Assembly (NCBI GenBank): GCA_016713535.1
Contig: JADJOY010000019.1
Location: 1-31,632, forward strand
Length of the DNA stretch: 31,632 nucleotides
Source of the DNA: Deltaproteobacteria bacterium
GTDB lineage: Bacteria > JADJOY01
Reading direction: 5' to 3'
Under the pieces are notes generated by a model, which saw nothing but the letters and a program-made list of their open reading frames with translations, ran no database searches and had not been told where the DNA came from. Each line of letters begins with the position of its first letter. Position 1 is the stretch's first letter. Below, piece after piece: positions 1 to 8,676 of this stretch. The position numbers were made by a program, and so were the translations under genes.

Positions 1-590
1 GTGGACCGAGCCTCGACCGGGAGTCCCTTCACGCCCCTCCCGAAGCCGCGCGAACGACTTCTTGACCGCCGGGTGGCACTTCTCGATCGGGTGTTCTGGT
101 TCTGGCAAGCGGTGAGAAAGAAAGACTGACCATCCGCCGCGCTGGTCAGCGAGTTGTCGCGTCAACGCTCCAGGGCTCGTCATGATTCGCGGCATCCACC
201 AACGTGCGAAAACGCCGGCTGAAGCACCGACGCGCGGCACGCCTGCGTCAGGGCGTGCGCAACGATGGACCGGCAGCGCATCGGATCCTGCCGACATGGG
301 TTGCCAACGTACTTTCGCGGGCGGACACCAAACGCGAACCTGAAACCACGCGCGGCGGCTGGAACGCCGGGCGACGCCGGGCCCGCGAAGTCAGGCTCAC
401 TGCACGTCACCGCAGGCTGGGTGCAGTCCGGCTGGCCCGGGTATGGTTCCTGGCGTCGGCCAGCGCAGGCGGGCGCTCGGTCTCTCGACCTCGCACGAGG
501 CCGGAGGAGACAGCCGGGCGACCGCGTGAGCGCGCGCCGCACCGACCGTCCCGGCGACGCCGGGGGGCCCCGCGAGCGATCTCAGTTCCG
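1..590. other. left-edge region, no supported gene
   Basis: No protein family is recognised here. A plus-strand frame is open from the left edge and stops with TGA at 127-129; its 42 residues end in WFWQAVRKKD and could be the C-terminus of a gene that begins outside the window. From about 184 onward several overlapping frames are open on both strands, as expected at this GC content. Because the next kilobase is a frame-broken plus-strand gene, the upstream part of that gene may lie here, but no start can be chosen. Confidence 0.3.
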
Positions 591-2016
591 GTTCTCGTCG
601 GTGGTGTCCCCGGCGCCGCCGATCGCTCCACGCCGGCTGCGCCGTGCTCCGCGGCGCTCGTGACCGCAGTGATCCTGCCGTCGAGCTCCCCGGGCGGCGG
701 CTCCGGCTCGTGGTGACCGGGTTTGGCCGTCGACGACGACTACCTGGTTCAGGGCGGAGTCGTTCCACGATCACCGCCGTCGAGAACGCCGGTTCCGCGG
801 CGAGTGCGGGCGCGCTGCTCAGGCTCTGGTGGTCGCCGGTCCGACCGTCGGCCCCGACACAGCCAGCTGGCGGTGGTGGCCGTCGGTCTCGACGGGGCGG
901 CTCCACTCTCGCTGGACCAGGTCGTGACCCTTTCGCAGGCGGGTCAGTTGAATTTCTTGTTCGCGATCACTGCGGCAGTGCCGGGTGAAGACCGAGGACA
1001 CGATCTCAGGTTCCTGCCCGTCGAGGTCCACGAGCCGCTGGCGCTGGGCGAGGGCGCGGATCGGTTTCGTGGGGGTCCTACCTCGGCAGGGAAGACGGGT
1101 CGCCGGCCACGGCTTCACCGCCGACTCGGTGATCAGGTCTACCACGTCGCAGGACCCGGCGGGGTGGCGGCGCGCCCTACGGTCCGTCCCTTCCGACCTC
1201 ATGGGCCCGACGCGCCTGACCTGGACTCCGCCGATCGACATCCTGCTCGGCCACGGCCTCATAGAGGCCTGGTGGTCGTCAACACGAGACCAGGGCTTCG
1301 ACACCGCCGCGCCGGTTTGCCGGACGCTGGTGGGCACCAGGCTGGGGCAGATCCGCCGGCGATCGTCAGGATGATCGAGGTCAACGACCCCCGCCCTACC
1401 AACGATCCCGAGACGGCCGATTGCGGCGTTCCGTTCACCTGGGACTTCTTCGGTCCGGTGGGCCCGGTCAAGCCTTGCGGGGTGTCGGGCGAAGGCTGCG
1501 CGAATCCGGTGGCGAACCTGTTCACGGCGACCGGACGCCTCGGACCGCTCTCATCGCGCCGGGCGAGCACCGGCAACGTCCGGCGTTCACGATCCCCTCA
1601 GAACGCACCGGTCGGCCCCGCGATGATCCAGCTCGTAGACGCTCCCTACAGCCGGCAATGCCGATCAGAACGCCGTGATCTTCACGATCGTCGCGGGGGT
1701 CGACGTGCAGTCCGGTCGTGCAGGACAGGGCACGATCACCGTCACCGGCCGGGGCTTCTCGCCCAACGCCGTCCAACCTTCTACAATCAACGGGGCGCCG
1801 AGATCGTGAACCTGGGCGGTCTCGACGGAACGATCAGCCGCGAAGTCCCTCCGTGCAGCTCACGCCGACCCGCGCTTCGAGTTCGAGGTGCCCGCGGGCG
1901 CGGTCCCGGGACGTACCTTCGTCGTAGTGGTGAACCCGCCCTTCCTCGCCATCACCTCGACCGGCTCCGACGGCGACGGCGCTGATCCTGCCCTGAGGGC
2001 GCGCGCGAAACGGTGA
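590..2016 (+). pseudogene. frame-broken secreted protein with IPT/TIG-like segments
   Basis: Coherent peptide pieces run along the plus strand but jump frame many times. Near 708-750 there is VVTGFG then VDDDYLVQ, and near 930-970 SQAGQLNFLFAITAAVPG. From about 1370 comes ADCGVPFTWDFFGPVGPV. Near 1735-1800 there is GTITVTGRGFSPNAVQPS, and near 1880-1990 FEFEVPAGAVPGRTFVVVV, ending at TGA 2014-2016. The repeated G-x-G-F signature with alternating beta-type residues resembles IPT/TIG extracellular domains, and GCANPV suggests a cysteine-containing secreted protein. At least six frame changes are needed, so this is either a decayed gene or a heavily error-affected one. Start, exact domains and function are unknown. 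It converges on the minus-strand gene that follows. Confidence 0.4.
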
Positions 2017-2029
2017 TCGGTCGTCGTCC

Positions 2030-2348
2030 GGGATCAGCTTGCGAACGCGAGTCGAGTCGAGCGGATCGGGCTCGTCGGCAACAGGCTTCCCGGCGCACAA
2101 GTGCGCGGCGCGCGCGGCTGGGCCTACGAGGCTTCCGCACGAGGCGAGCCACCTCGCGGAACGATCGGCTGGTGAGCGTGAGCCTCGGCGGGATGACGAG
2201 GTCGGCTGGAAGCTCGCGGAGCGCCTGGACGTGGTGTGGGAGCGCTGTCGCGACGAGATGGTTCCGCCGCACGCCGTGCGTCCGCGTACCGTTCGACTTG
2301 GTCCTTCGCCGAAGCCGAGATGCGGACCGAGAACCGTGTGTCGCCCAT
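2030..2348 (-). CDS. small RHH-like (CopG/Arc-type) protein, C-terminus frame-broken
   Basis: ATG at 2348 is preceded by a GAGGG-type ribosome site (CGAGGGCGGCATCGAC). The first residues, MGDTRFSVRISASAKDQVER, resemble the beta-strand and first helix of ribbon-helix-helix DNA-binding proteins, which are often antitoxins. After about 30 residues the frame that looks most protein-like shifts (HHVQALRELPADLVIPPRL, then VADEPDPLDSTRVRKLIPDD), so the C-terminal half and stop are uncertain. No toxin partner is evident next to it. The call rests only on the short N-terminus; a shadow ORF cannot be excluded. Confidence 0.3.
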
Positions 2349-2407
2349 GTCGATGCCGCCCTCGACGAGGGTAGGGCGCTGACGGCGCATTCGTAAACAA
2401 CGCGTCG

Positions 2408-2423
2408 GGAGCGGGGACGCTCC
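2408..2423. repeat. dispersed hairpin, GGAGCG-N4-CGCTCC family
   Basis: GGAGCG (2408-2413) and CGCTCC (2418-2423) form a perfect 6-bp stem with loop GGGA. The same stem with different 4-base loops recurs in every full unit of the 6.4-7.4 kb array and at 22172, 25309 and 25762, so it is one copy of a dispersed intergenic repeat. Confidence 0.6.
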
Positions 2424-2506
2424 GCGGAACGCGCCGCATGGAATCGGGAGTCTCCGGAGGCTCGACGGATGACTCCATACGCTGAGTAAATGGACTCAAC
2501 TCGCGG

Positions 2507-2562
2507 CGTAGCGCGGGGCTCGTCCGGCAGACGGTCTGGCGGGGGACGAGCCCCGCGCTACG
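2507..2562. repeat. 19-bp perfect inverted repeat, REP-like or terminator
   Basis: Arms 2507-2525 (CGTAGCGCGGGGCTCGTCC) and 2544-2562 are exact reverse complements around an 18-base loop. It lies between the RHH-like gene and the 3' end of the small gene at 2632. The CTACG edge and CCCCGCG stem resemble the GC-rich CTACG-bordered hairpins at 10965, 22231, 25352 and 28433. There is no T-run, so a simple intrinsic terminator is less likely than a REP-type element. Confidence 0.65.
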
Positions 2563-2631
2563 GTGGTGCGATCGCCCGGGCACCACCGCGCCCGCCCGCG
2601 CTTCCACCGCCGAACCGGCCTCGCCCCTCGC

Positions 2632-2850
2632 TTACGGCGTGAACTCCACCAGCACGCGCATCGTCTCCACCTTTGAGGCCCGTCCTGGCGCATGGGCGCT
2701 GGCCTTCGTCGGACTTGAGCAGCGCCTCGAACGCCGCCATCTCGGGGATCTCGAGGATGAGGCCCAGCGAGCTCGGGCTGTTGGGGTCGCGGAAGGTCCG
2801 GCACTTCACGCCGATCCGCCCGAACAGCTCGTGCCGGCTGCCGGGGTCAT
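2632..2850 (-). pseudogene. 5'-truncated copy of small alpha/beta-barrel-like protein
   Basis: On the minus strand this encodes GSRHELFGRIGVKCRTFRDP, then LGLILEIPEMAAFEALLKSD, then (after a frame change) VETMRVLVEFTP and stop TAA at 2632-2634. It is a close relative of the gene at 4625-4906 but lacks the first 20-25 residues: similarity stops at 2850, and the upstream DNA belongs to another gene context. The length (~95 aa in full) and alternating pattern suggest a dimeric alpha/beta-barrel fold of the ABM or YciI type; that fold assignment is inference. Confidence 0.55.
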
Positions 2851-2960
2851 GGCGAGCGCCCCAGGGTGGGGAATCATTGCCAGTGCGTGGGCGCCGGCGC
2901 GGCGCCGGATCACTCGGCGGGCGCCCTCCCGGGACGCACACCGGAAGCAGATTCGCCTGG

Positions 2961-3134
2961 TCAGGTCGCACTCGACCCTTCGCCGGTGAGCAGCACCGCG
3001 ACCCAGAAGGCCGCGAGCAAGCCAGGCCCGATTTATGGCCAGGTGGGCGCCCGGTAGCCTCCGCACAAAGCCAACGAGAGTCAGCGCCGTTGGCGCGGCG
3101 AGCAGGAGGTCGCCAGGAGCAGGTCTTCGTTCAT
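2961..3134 (-). CDS. small membrane protein, frame-broken
   Basis: ATG at 3134 overlaps the stop codon of the peptidase-E-like gene (ATGA), suggesting translational coupling. The translation starts MNEDLLLA. After a frame change it continues LLLAAPTALTLVGFVRRL, then LAINRAWL, then AAFWVAVLLTGEGSSAT with stop TGA at 2961-2963. This gives two hydrophobic segments in about 57 residues. No family is recognised. Two frame changes are needed, so the boundaries are approximate. Confidence 0.45.
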
Positions 3135-3821
3135 CGGCAGTTCAAGACGGCACGCTGGTCACCCGGAAACCGCGTCCATTGACCTTTGGAGGGCCTCCCA
3201 CCACGCCATCGACGACCTTGATCGCGGTCGCTCGTCCATCGCGTAGGCCGGGCCGGCGGATGTCGGCCGCCACGCGCGCGTGGGGGGGTGTTGCCGGGCA
3301 TCATCGGGTGGTTCAGGTGCGGGGAAGATCGAGAAGTCGACGACGCCGAGCGTCCGGTCGTCCGGCGCGGACCGCCACTCCTGGAAGTAGGCACCCGATC
3401 CGAGGCGTCATGACCATGCTGCCGGCGCTCACGCCTACCCAGACGGTGTGGGTCAGCGACGGTAGAAGCCCGCCAGTCCCGACTCGCGCATCCAGTGGCA
3501 CAGGTAGGTCGCGTCGCCGCCGTCCACGAGCAGCGCGTCGGCCTCCGCACCCACGGCACCCACCGCTCCTCGCCGATCGTGGGCAGGGCGGTGGAGCTCG
3601 AGGAGGCCGACCGACTTCCAGCCGAGGCCCGCCATGTGGTGTCCCACGGAGGCCACCGACCACGAAGCCCCCGCACCGTGGCCGGCCCGCACATCGGGTG
3701 CCCCACTGCGCCGTCGGAATGCAGAGCGCGGTGGACTCGCCGATCGGCTTGCCCAGCAGCCCCTCGAGCGCCGAGCGGATGCTCGGGTTGGTGACGCCTC
3801 GGACGTGAGTAGCAGTTTCAT
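3131..3821 (-). CDS. peptidase E-like (S51 family) protein, frameshifted
   Basis: Start ATG at 3821 gives MKLLLTS, the usual N-terminus of peptidase E (alpha-aspartyl dipeptidase) relatives. Further pieces in shifting frames are HPMCGPATVRGF, LPTIGEERWVPWVREADALL, VDGGDATYLCHWMRESGLAG, TVWVGVSAGSMVMTPRIG, PHLNHPMMPGN and GQWTRFPG, with stop TGA at 3131-3133. GVSAGS contains the nucleophilic serine of the S51 Ser-His-Glu triad. The family has a class-I glutamine-amidotransferase-like fold. At least four frame changes are needed although the order and motifs match the family, so indels are more likely than decay. It overlaps the downstream small membrane gene by 4 bases. Substrate is not predictable. 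Confidence 0.7.
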
Positions 3822-3948
3822 CGGCTCGATTCCGGGATGATGAGCAGGGAGAGGAACGCTCAGCTTCGTGCCTCGGGCAGACATCGTAATGACACAGTTT
3901 GCCGCGCTATGCCGCTGTGACTGGCGTGCGTCTGATCCGAGTTGCTCG

Positions 3949-4122
3949 TCACCGTGCCCGCCGTGCGCGAATCCTCTCCACCGCGAGTCCAACCAGCGCA
4001 ACCAAGAGGACCACCGCCGCCACCAGCATGTTCGCCAGGGGTGGTGCGCCGGGAGATGGCCGTGTAGAAGCTGATCGCGAGCAGGACGGCGACGAGGAGG
4101 GCGAGCCATGTCTTGGTGGGTG
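3949..4122 (-). CDS. small membrane protein
   Basis: LTPTKTWLALLVAVLLAIS is followed, after one frame change near 4040, by ANMLVAAVVLLVALVGLAVE and RIRARRAR with stop TGA at 3949-3951. This gives two transmembrane helices and an arginine-rich tail. The start is unclear: it overlaps the end of the CPCC gene. A start at ATG 4161 (MESLTTAPIADR, then a frame change) is as plausible as the CTG at the overlap. No family is recognised. Confidence 0.4.
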   Translation of the reverse strand, partial: HPPRHGSPSSSPSCSRSASTRPSPGAPPLANMLVAAVVLLVALVGLAVERIRARRAR

Positions 4123-4548
4123 TCAGCGGTCGGCGATCGGGGCCGTCGTCAAGCTTTCCATGAAGAATCTCTTTCGCAGATGTCGCTCGTGCGTGTCGAT
4201 ACGGGCGGCGATAGCCTGCCGTGCGCCGGGCTCGGCGGTCGCGAGCGCCTCGAAATCGGCGATGAGCGCCTGTTTGATCGCTTCGTTCCGCGGACCATCC
4301 GGCCCGCTGAGTCGAGGATCGGCGGCTGGGTCGTACATCACGCCATGGGTCCGGAAGTTCTCTCGCGCCTGTGAGAGCGTCATCCCGTGGTTCGCCACGG
4401 ACGCTTCCGTCTCGTCATCGAGCGGCTCGTCCTCCCACCAACAAAGCTCGCAGATCTCGTAGTAGGCCCGCGAGGTGAGCGTGGGATAGCCGCAGCATGG
4501 GCACCTCGCTCGCGAAGGCAGCTCGGTGGAGCGAGGAAGTGGGGCCAT
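4123..4548 (-). CDS. CPCC family cysteine-rich protein
   Basis: An uninterrupted 141-codon ORF. Residues 17-43 carry CPCCGYPTLTSR then YYEICELCWWEDE: two CxxC pairs with the CPCC and ICELCWWEDE signatures of the Cys_rich_CPCC domain, a presumed metal-binding module. The following residues (ANHGMTLSQARENF) also match the family's usual downstream helix. Function of the family is unknown. The last dozen residues (MESLTTAPIADR) may instead be the start of the next membrane protein if a base is missing there. One of the few long genes here with no internal frame change. Confidence 0.8.
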   Translation of the reverse strand: MAPLPRSTELPSRARCPCCGYPTLTSRAYYEICELCWWEDEPLDDETEASVANHGMTLSQARENFRTHGVMYDPAADPRLSGPDGPRNEAIKQALIADFEALATAEPGARQAIAARIDTHERHLRKRFFMESLTTAPIADR

Positions 4549-4624
4549 CGAGCACGCCTACTTGGCCCGATCGGCTGGCCGGCATGCGCCGCCGCGCGTC
4601 GGTCGGTCGTAATTCGCTGTTCGT

Positions 4625-4906
4625 TTACGGCGTGAACTCCCACCAGCATGCGCATGGTCTCGACCTTGAGGCCGTCCTCGCGCATGGCGCGCTGGCCTTC
4701 GTCGGATTTGAGCAGCGCCTCGAAGGCCGCCATGTCGGGGACTCGAGGATGAGGCCCAGCGAGCTCGGGTTGTTGGGGTCGCGGCAGGTCCGGCACTTTA
4801 CGCCGATCCGCCCCGAACAGCTCGTGCCGGCTGCCGGGGCCCTGCTTCCACGCGTTACCCACACAGTGCCGTCTTGAACCTCGTGAAAGACGATCGCGGT
4901 GGTCAT
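4625..4906 (-). CDS. small alpha/beta-barrel-like protein (full copy), frameshifted
   Basis: ATG at 4906 gives MTTAIVFHEVQDGTVWVT. Frame changes then lead through NAWKQGPGSRHELFG, IGVKCRTCRDPNNPSSLGL, VPDMAAFEALLKSDEGQRAM and REDGLKVETMRMLVEFTP, with stop TAA at 4625-4627, giving about 93 residues. The sequence has the look of a dimeric alpha/beta-barrel (ABM/YciI-like) protein, but no specific family is certain. A truncated relative lies at 2632-2850, and the leader plus first codons of a third copy at 6271-6315. A 28-bp palindrome lies 67-94 bases upstream of the start. The codons downstream of the stop are not part of this gene despite an open frame. Confidence 0.55.
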   Translation of the reverse strand: MTTAIVFHEVQDGTVWVTRGSRAPAAGTSCSGRIGVKCRTCRDPNNPSSLGLILESPTWRPSRRCSNPTKASAPCARTASRSRPCACWWEFTP

Positions 4907-4972
4907 GGGGAGCGCCTCCAGGTGGTGCGTGTTCGCGGGGCGGGGGGCCGTCGGGGAGCCATGCGCGCTCGT

Positions 4973-5000
4973 GCGCCGATTTCCCGCGGGAAATCGGCGC
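4973..5000. promoter_or_regulatory. 28-bp perfect palindrome upstream of small gene
   Basis: Positions 4973-5000 read identically on both strands, centred on TTTCCCGCGGGAAA. It lies between the phosphatase gene's stop (5060) and the start at 4906, a suitable place for an operator of the small gene. A 25-base stretch including most of it (4971-4995) recurs with one change at 6350-6374, again upstream of an MTTA start. The second site has lost the outer part of the right arm. Confidence 0.55.
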
Positions 5001-5059
5001 GAGCGAGCGAATGGCTACCATGCGAGGAGACCGGGCGCTACTCCGGCGCCGCGCCCAGC

Positions 5060-5771
5060 TCACAACCGCACGCCCTGGACGACCCGCGGGATCTCGTCGC
5101 CGAAGATCGAGCGGATGGCTCGCTGGCGCGTCGTAGTCGTGTCGCTCGAGCGCTTCGTGCAGCAGCTCCAGCTCCGTTGGCACGTTGCAGACCTGCGTGA
5201 GGTAGCGGGCCAACGAGGATGGCTCGCGCGTTGCGCGCAGCTCCGGGCGTAGCGAGTGTTCGAGGCGCTGGAGCTGTGAGGCGAAGCCGATGTTCAGAAG
5301 GACCTCGGGCCGCGCCGACCGCACCTGGTCGAACGCTTCGAGAAAGGTCTTGTTCTCCGACTGCATCACCCACGCGATGGCCACCGTGGCGGATCGACTG
5401 ACTCCGACCTCGCAATGCACGAGGAGCTTCGCCCGCGCTTCGTCGTCCGCCGCCTTCGCGGCGAACCTGAAGATCCCTGGGAACGTGGCGGAGAGGTCCT
5501 CGTGGATCCCGTCGCGCGCGGGCACGAACAACCACCGGAAGTGCTCGGCCAGGAACGCCACGGTGGAACGCTCGTCCTCGGGCAGGCAGCTCACCACGTG
5601 GGTGATCCCGTCCTTCTTCAACGCGGGCGCATCCTCACGACGCGGCCGAGAGCCCAGGTAGAGCGTCTCCGTGATCTCGCTGAGCAGCGCTCGCTGCAGG
5701 GAGAGGGTGAAATCCCACTCCAGCCCGAGCCTGGCGAGCAGTCGCTCCGTGAGTCGTTCGCGAAGCCCCAT
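5060..5771 (-). CDS. dual-specificity protein phosphatase
   Basis: ATG at 5771 opens a continuous frame covering the whole catalytic domain. ALLSEITETLYLGSRPRRED starts it; THVVSCLPEDERSTVAFLAE and then a general-acid-type aspartate region (VPARDGIHEDL) follow. The P-loop HCEVGVSRSATVAIAWVMQ sits at roughly residues 118-136 and matches HCx5R with the catalytic cysteine and arginine present. The order matches DUSP/PTP phosphatases that dephosphorylate Tyr or Ser/Thr residues. Near 5130 the frame must change to give ERAIRSIFGDEIPRVVQGVR-type ending and stop TGA at 5060-5062; the open frame that continues past it is spurious. It lies 67 bases downstream of the 4-TM gene, probably one operon. Confidence 0.8.
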
Positions 5772-5838
5772 CAGCGCCTCGATCGGATGCTCACCGCGCT
5801 CGCTCCTGTCGTTCGGGGCGCCGGCGGCCGACGTCGCG

Positions 5839-6261
5839 TCAAGGATTGGCCAGGAGTATCTGGATGAACGTCAGTCCGAACACGAGATCCCCCGCGAAGG
5901 GACGCTGACGATCCCACAGGGTCTGCTCCTCCGGATCGGTCCGAGCCGTCAACTTCGCGTAGACCGCCGGCAGGAACCTGCGGCCTGCCCGCACACCGCC
6001 CCAGAGGACGAGCAACACCAAGACGAAGATCGCGGCGGCCTTCCCCAGCGGCTTAGCCAACGCGGGGCGCGAAAGCCCGGCCGCGAAGCCGAAAGCGACG
6101 AGCCCGCACAGGTCTCCGAGTGACCAGGCGACGCGCAACCAGCGACGAGCGGCCAGCCGTCGTGTGACCCCAGGGAGCAAGATCGCGGCAAACAGGCCGA
6201 CGATGCCCCTCACGGCGAGAAGGCCCGCCCACGCGAAGGCGATCGTCCGAGCGATTTGCAT
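5839..6261 (-). CDS. four-helix membrane protein, unknown
   Basis: A continuous 140-codon ORF starting MQIARTIAFAWAGLLAVRGI. Hydrophobic stretches lie near residues 7-31, 45-63, 73-88 and 125-138, suggesting three to four membrane helices. The central loop is charged (LTARTDPEEQTLWDRQRPFA). No family is recognised. Its start lies only 10 bases below the stop of a 14-codon remnant (6271-6315) that resembles the start of the small gene at 4906, so its promoter may be borrowed from that leader. The phosphatase gene follows it. Confidence 0.6.
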   Translation of the reverse strand: MQIARTIAFAWAGLLAVRGIVGLFAAILLPGVTRRLAARRWLRVAWSLGDLCGLVAFGFAAGLSRPALAKPLGKAAAIFVLVLLVLWGGVRAGRRFLPAVYAKLTARTDPEEQTLWDRQRPFAGDLVFGLTFIQILLANP

Positions 6262-6270
6262 GGCTCGATC

Positions 6271-6315
6271 TCAGGTGCGGTCCCGAGCCTCGTGAAGGTT
6301 GCTCGCGGTGGTCAT
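6271..6315 (-). pseudogene. leader and first codons of a third small-gene copy
   Basis: ATG at 6315 reads MTTASNLHEARDRT then TGA, which lines up with MTTAIVFHEVQDGT at 4906. The DNA upstream, including the 25-base palindromic core at 6350-6374, also matches the leader of that gene. Only the first 14 codons remain. It is either the stump of a deleted gene copy or a short leader peptide in front of the membrane protein at 6261. Confidence 0.4.
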
Positions 6316-6410
6316 GGGTCGAGGGGGTCCGGAGGAACGATGCGCCATCGTGCGCCGACTTCCCGCGGGAAATCCAGCCGAGCGGGCGCCATGCGCACGC
6401 GCGGTGAGGC

Positions 6411-7379
6411 TCGGCGGCTTGCGCCCGCCGCGACGAGCGCTGGCGGGTCGCTCGGGCCGAACGCCGGGTCGGCGACGGAGCGCCGACGCTCCTGGGGGCG
6501 GGTGTCGCGTTCTGCGGAACGCGCGGTGGGCTCGGCGGGCTTGCGCCCGCCGCGACGAGCGCTGGCGGGTCGCTCGGGCCGAACGCCGGGTCGGCGACGG
6601 AGCGCCGACGCTCCTGGGGGCGGGCGTCGCGTTCTGCGGGACGCGCGGTGGGCTCGGCGGGCTAGCGCCCGCCGCTACGAGCGCTGGCGGGTCGCTCGGG
6701 CCGAACGCTGGGTCGGCGACGGAGCGCCGACGCGCCAGGGGCGGGTGTCGCGTTCTGCGGAGCGCGCGGCGGGCTCGGCGGGCTAGCGCCCGCCGCTACG
6801 AGCGCTGGCGGGTCGCTCGGGCCGAACGCCGGGTCGGCGACGGAGCGCCGACGCTCCTGGGGGCGGGCGTCGCGTTCTGCGGGACGCGCGGTGGGCTCGG
6901 CGGGCTAGCGCCCGCCGCTACGAGCGCTGGCGGGTCGCTCGGGGGCCGAACGCCGGGTCGGCGACGGAGCGCCGACGCTCCTGGGGGCGGGCGTCGCGTT
7001 CTGCGGGACGCGCGGTGGGCTCGGCGGGCTAGCGCCCGCCGCTACGAGCGCTGGCGGGTCGCTCGGGCCGAACGCCGGGTCGGCGACGGGGCGCCGACGC
7101 TCCTGGGGGGGCGGGCGTCGCGTTCTGCGGAGGCGCGCGGCGGGCTCGGCGGGCTTGCGCCCGCCGCTACGAGCGCTGGCGGGTCGCTCGGGCCGAACGC
7201 CGGGTCGGCGACGGAGCAGGGGCGAAGCCCCGTGACGCTCCTGGGGGCGGGCGTCGCGTTCTGCGGGACGCGCGGTGGGCTCGGCGGGCTAGCGCCCGCC
7301 GCGACGAGCGCTGGCGGGTCGCTCGGGCCGAACGCCGGGTCGGCGACGGAGCAGGGGCGAAGCCCCGTGACGCGCCAAC
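6411..7379. repeat. tandem array, eight ~122-bp GC-rich units
   Basis: The marker GAGCGCTGGCGGGTCGCTCG starts at 6435, 6557, 6679, 6800, 6922, 7046, 7171 and 7306, giving steps of 122, 122, 121, 122, 124, 125 and 135 bases. Full units contain the hairpin CGGCGGGCTAGCGCCCGCCG (or a TTGC-loop variant) followed by C(T/G)ACG, and most contain GGAGCG-N4-CGCTCC. The last two units carry CAGGGGCGAAGCCCCGTGA at the second hairpin's position, which lengthens the step to 135. Long frames through the array are repeat-driven, so no gene is called. It separates the 4-TM gene from the DUF4056 gene's 3' end. Confidence 0.9.
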
Positions 7380-7386
7380 GGATGGT

Positions 7387-8657
7387 TCAGGGGGCGTCGG
7401 CGCCGGGGCCGAAGACGTCGACGATCGCGCGGCGCGTCGACTCGATGATCGCGGGGAAGTCTTCCTGCGTCACGAGCCGGCTGCCGGGGCGGGGTAGCGG
7501 GAAGCCGTTCTCGACGAGCGCGTCGTCGACCTCGAACTCGGCGGTGGCGAGGTCGCGAAACGGCGCACCGGCGAGGTCGTCGTGGAGGCGAAACACCAGC
7601 GCCGGGCCGGCGCTGGCACAGCGGGCGAGGGTCTTCACGCCGCCCTGCGCGCCGGCCGCCGCGTCGTCGAGCCGCCACGGGCGCACCACCGGGCCGGCGT
7701 CGAGGTGGCGGCGCTTCACGAGGGTCCAGTCGGGAATTCGCTTTCCGGAATCCCACCACGCGCCGTCGAGGGCGAGCATGGCGGTCCGCGAATCCTCCAC
7801 CGGCACGGCTTCGAGACGCCGCAGCGCGCGCTCGAGCCAGGCGTCCATGCTCAGGCCGTATTCGAGGTCGCTGCGCGCGCCCTTCGCGAACACGATCCCA
7901 CCGGCGAGGCGGATGCCGAGCTCGTTCGAGTAGAGATCCTCGGGCGAGAAGGCCGAGAGCTTCTCCGGCCACCCCGCGATCCCCGTGTAGCCGTAGAAGG
8001 TGGCGATCTCGTGCCAGATCGAGAGCTGGTAGGCGAGCCACTGCGCGAGGCCCACCGCCACCGGGATGCGCCCATGCGCGGCCAGCGTCGCGGCCGGGAC
8101 GGGCCGCACCCGAAGCCGCATGGCGGCGCCTGGGGCGGGACCTCGATCGTCGATCCGGTCTCGAGGTGCGCGCCAGCGCCAGCGGCGATCGCGAGCGTGA
8201 TGTCGGCGTTGTCGCGCACGTGCGCGACGTCGATGAACCCGCCGCGGCAGGTGTAGACGAGGCCGTTCTTCTCGTCGCTCACCCGGCCGCGCGGGTCGCC
8301 GGGCTGCATCGAGAGAAAGCCGTTGTCGTAGCGGTGCGCGCCGAGGTCGTCGGGGCCGAGCAGGTTGCCGAGCTCGACACCCGGGACCGGCACGACCCCG
8401 ATCGCCACCTCGAGGTCGGTCCCGAACACGCAGCACGGGCGTACCGCGTGGGGGAGCGCGATCTCCGGTATGTCGGCGGCGGCGAGCTCGCTCGCGTCTT
8501 CGCTGCTCGTGTCGCCGAGTGCGGTGGCGAGGTCGACGTCGGGCGCGCGGATGGCGCTCGTCACGTCCCACCGCGGGCTCCGGCAGGCCGCGAGGCCCAG
8601 GCCAATGCTGACCAGCAGGACGGCGATCGTGTTCGGTCGGTCGACCTGGCGGTTCAC
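7387..8657 (-). CDS. DUF4056 family lipoprotein, one frameshift
   Basis: ATG at 8657 gives MNRQVDRPNTIAVLLVSIGL then GLAACRSP, a lipoprotein signal with the lipobox cysteine near residue 25. RPCCVFGTDLEVAIGVVPVP, ELGNLLGPDDLGAHRYDNG and EKNGLVYTCRGGFIDVAHVR are the characteristic DUF4056 motifs. A frame change near 8120 leads into VAVGLAQWLAYQLSIWHEIA, TFYGYTGIAGWPEKLSAFSP and LEYGLSMDAWLERALRRLEA, ending GPGADAP and stop at 7387. Family function is unknown; conserved Cys, His and Glu residues suggest an enzyme of the cell envelope. It follows the beta-barrel gene by 19 bases, probably one transcript. Confidence 0.8.
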
Positions 8658-8676
8658 GTCGTCCGCGGCGGCCGGC

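Noticed and set aside
1834-2607. 257-codon minus-strand frame
   Set aside because: It crosses the RHH-like start in a different frame and has no protein-like segments.
4380-5059. Continuation of the phosphatase frame into the small gene
   Set aside because: Family length and the ERAIRSIFGDEIPRVV ending in another frame place the stop at 5060; the rest overlaps independent genes.
6411-7379. CRISPR array
   Set aside because: Units are ~122 bp, repeat along their whole length and have no spacer-like variable parts; no cas genes are near.
6299-7933. 544-codon plus-strand frame across the tandem array
   Set aside because: It is produced by the 122-bp repeats and continues antisense to the DUF4056 gene.
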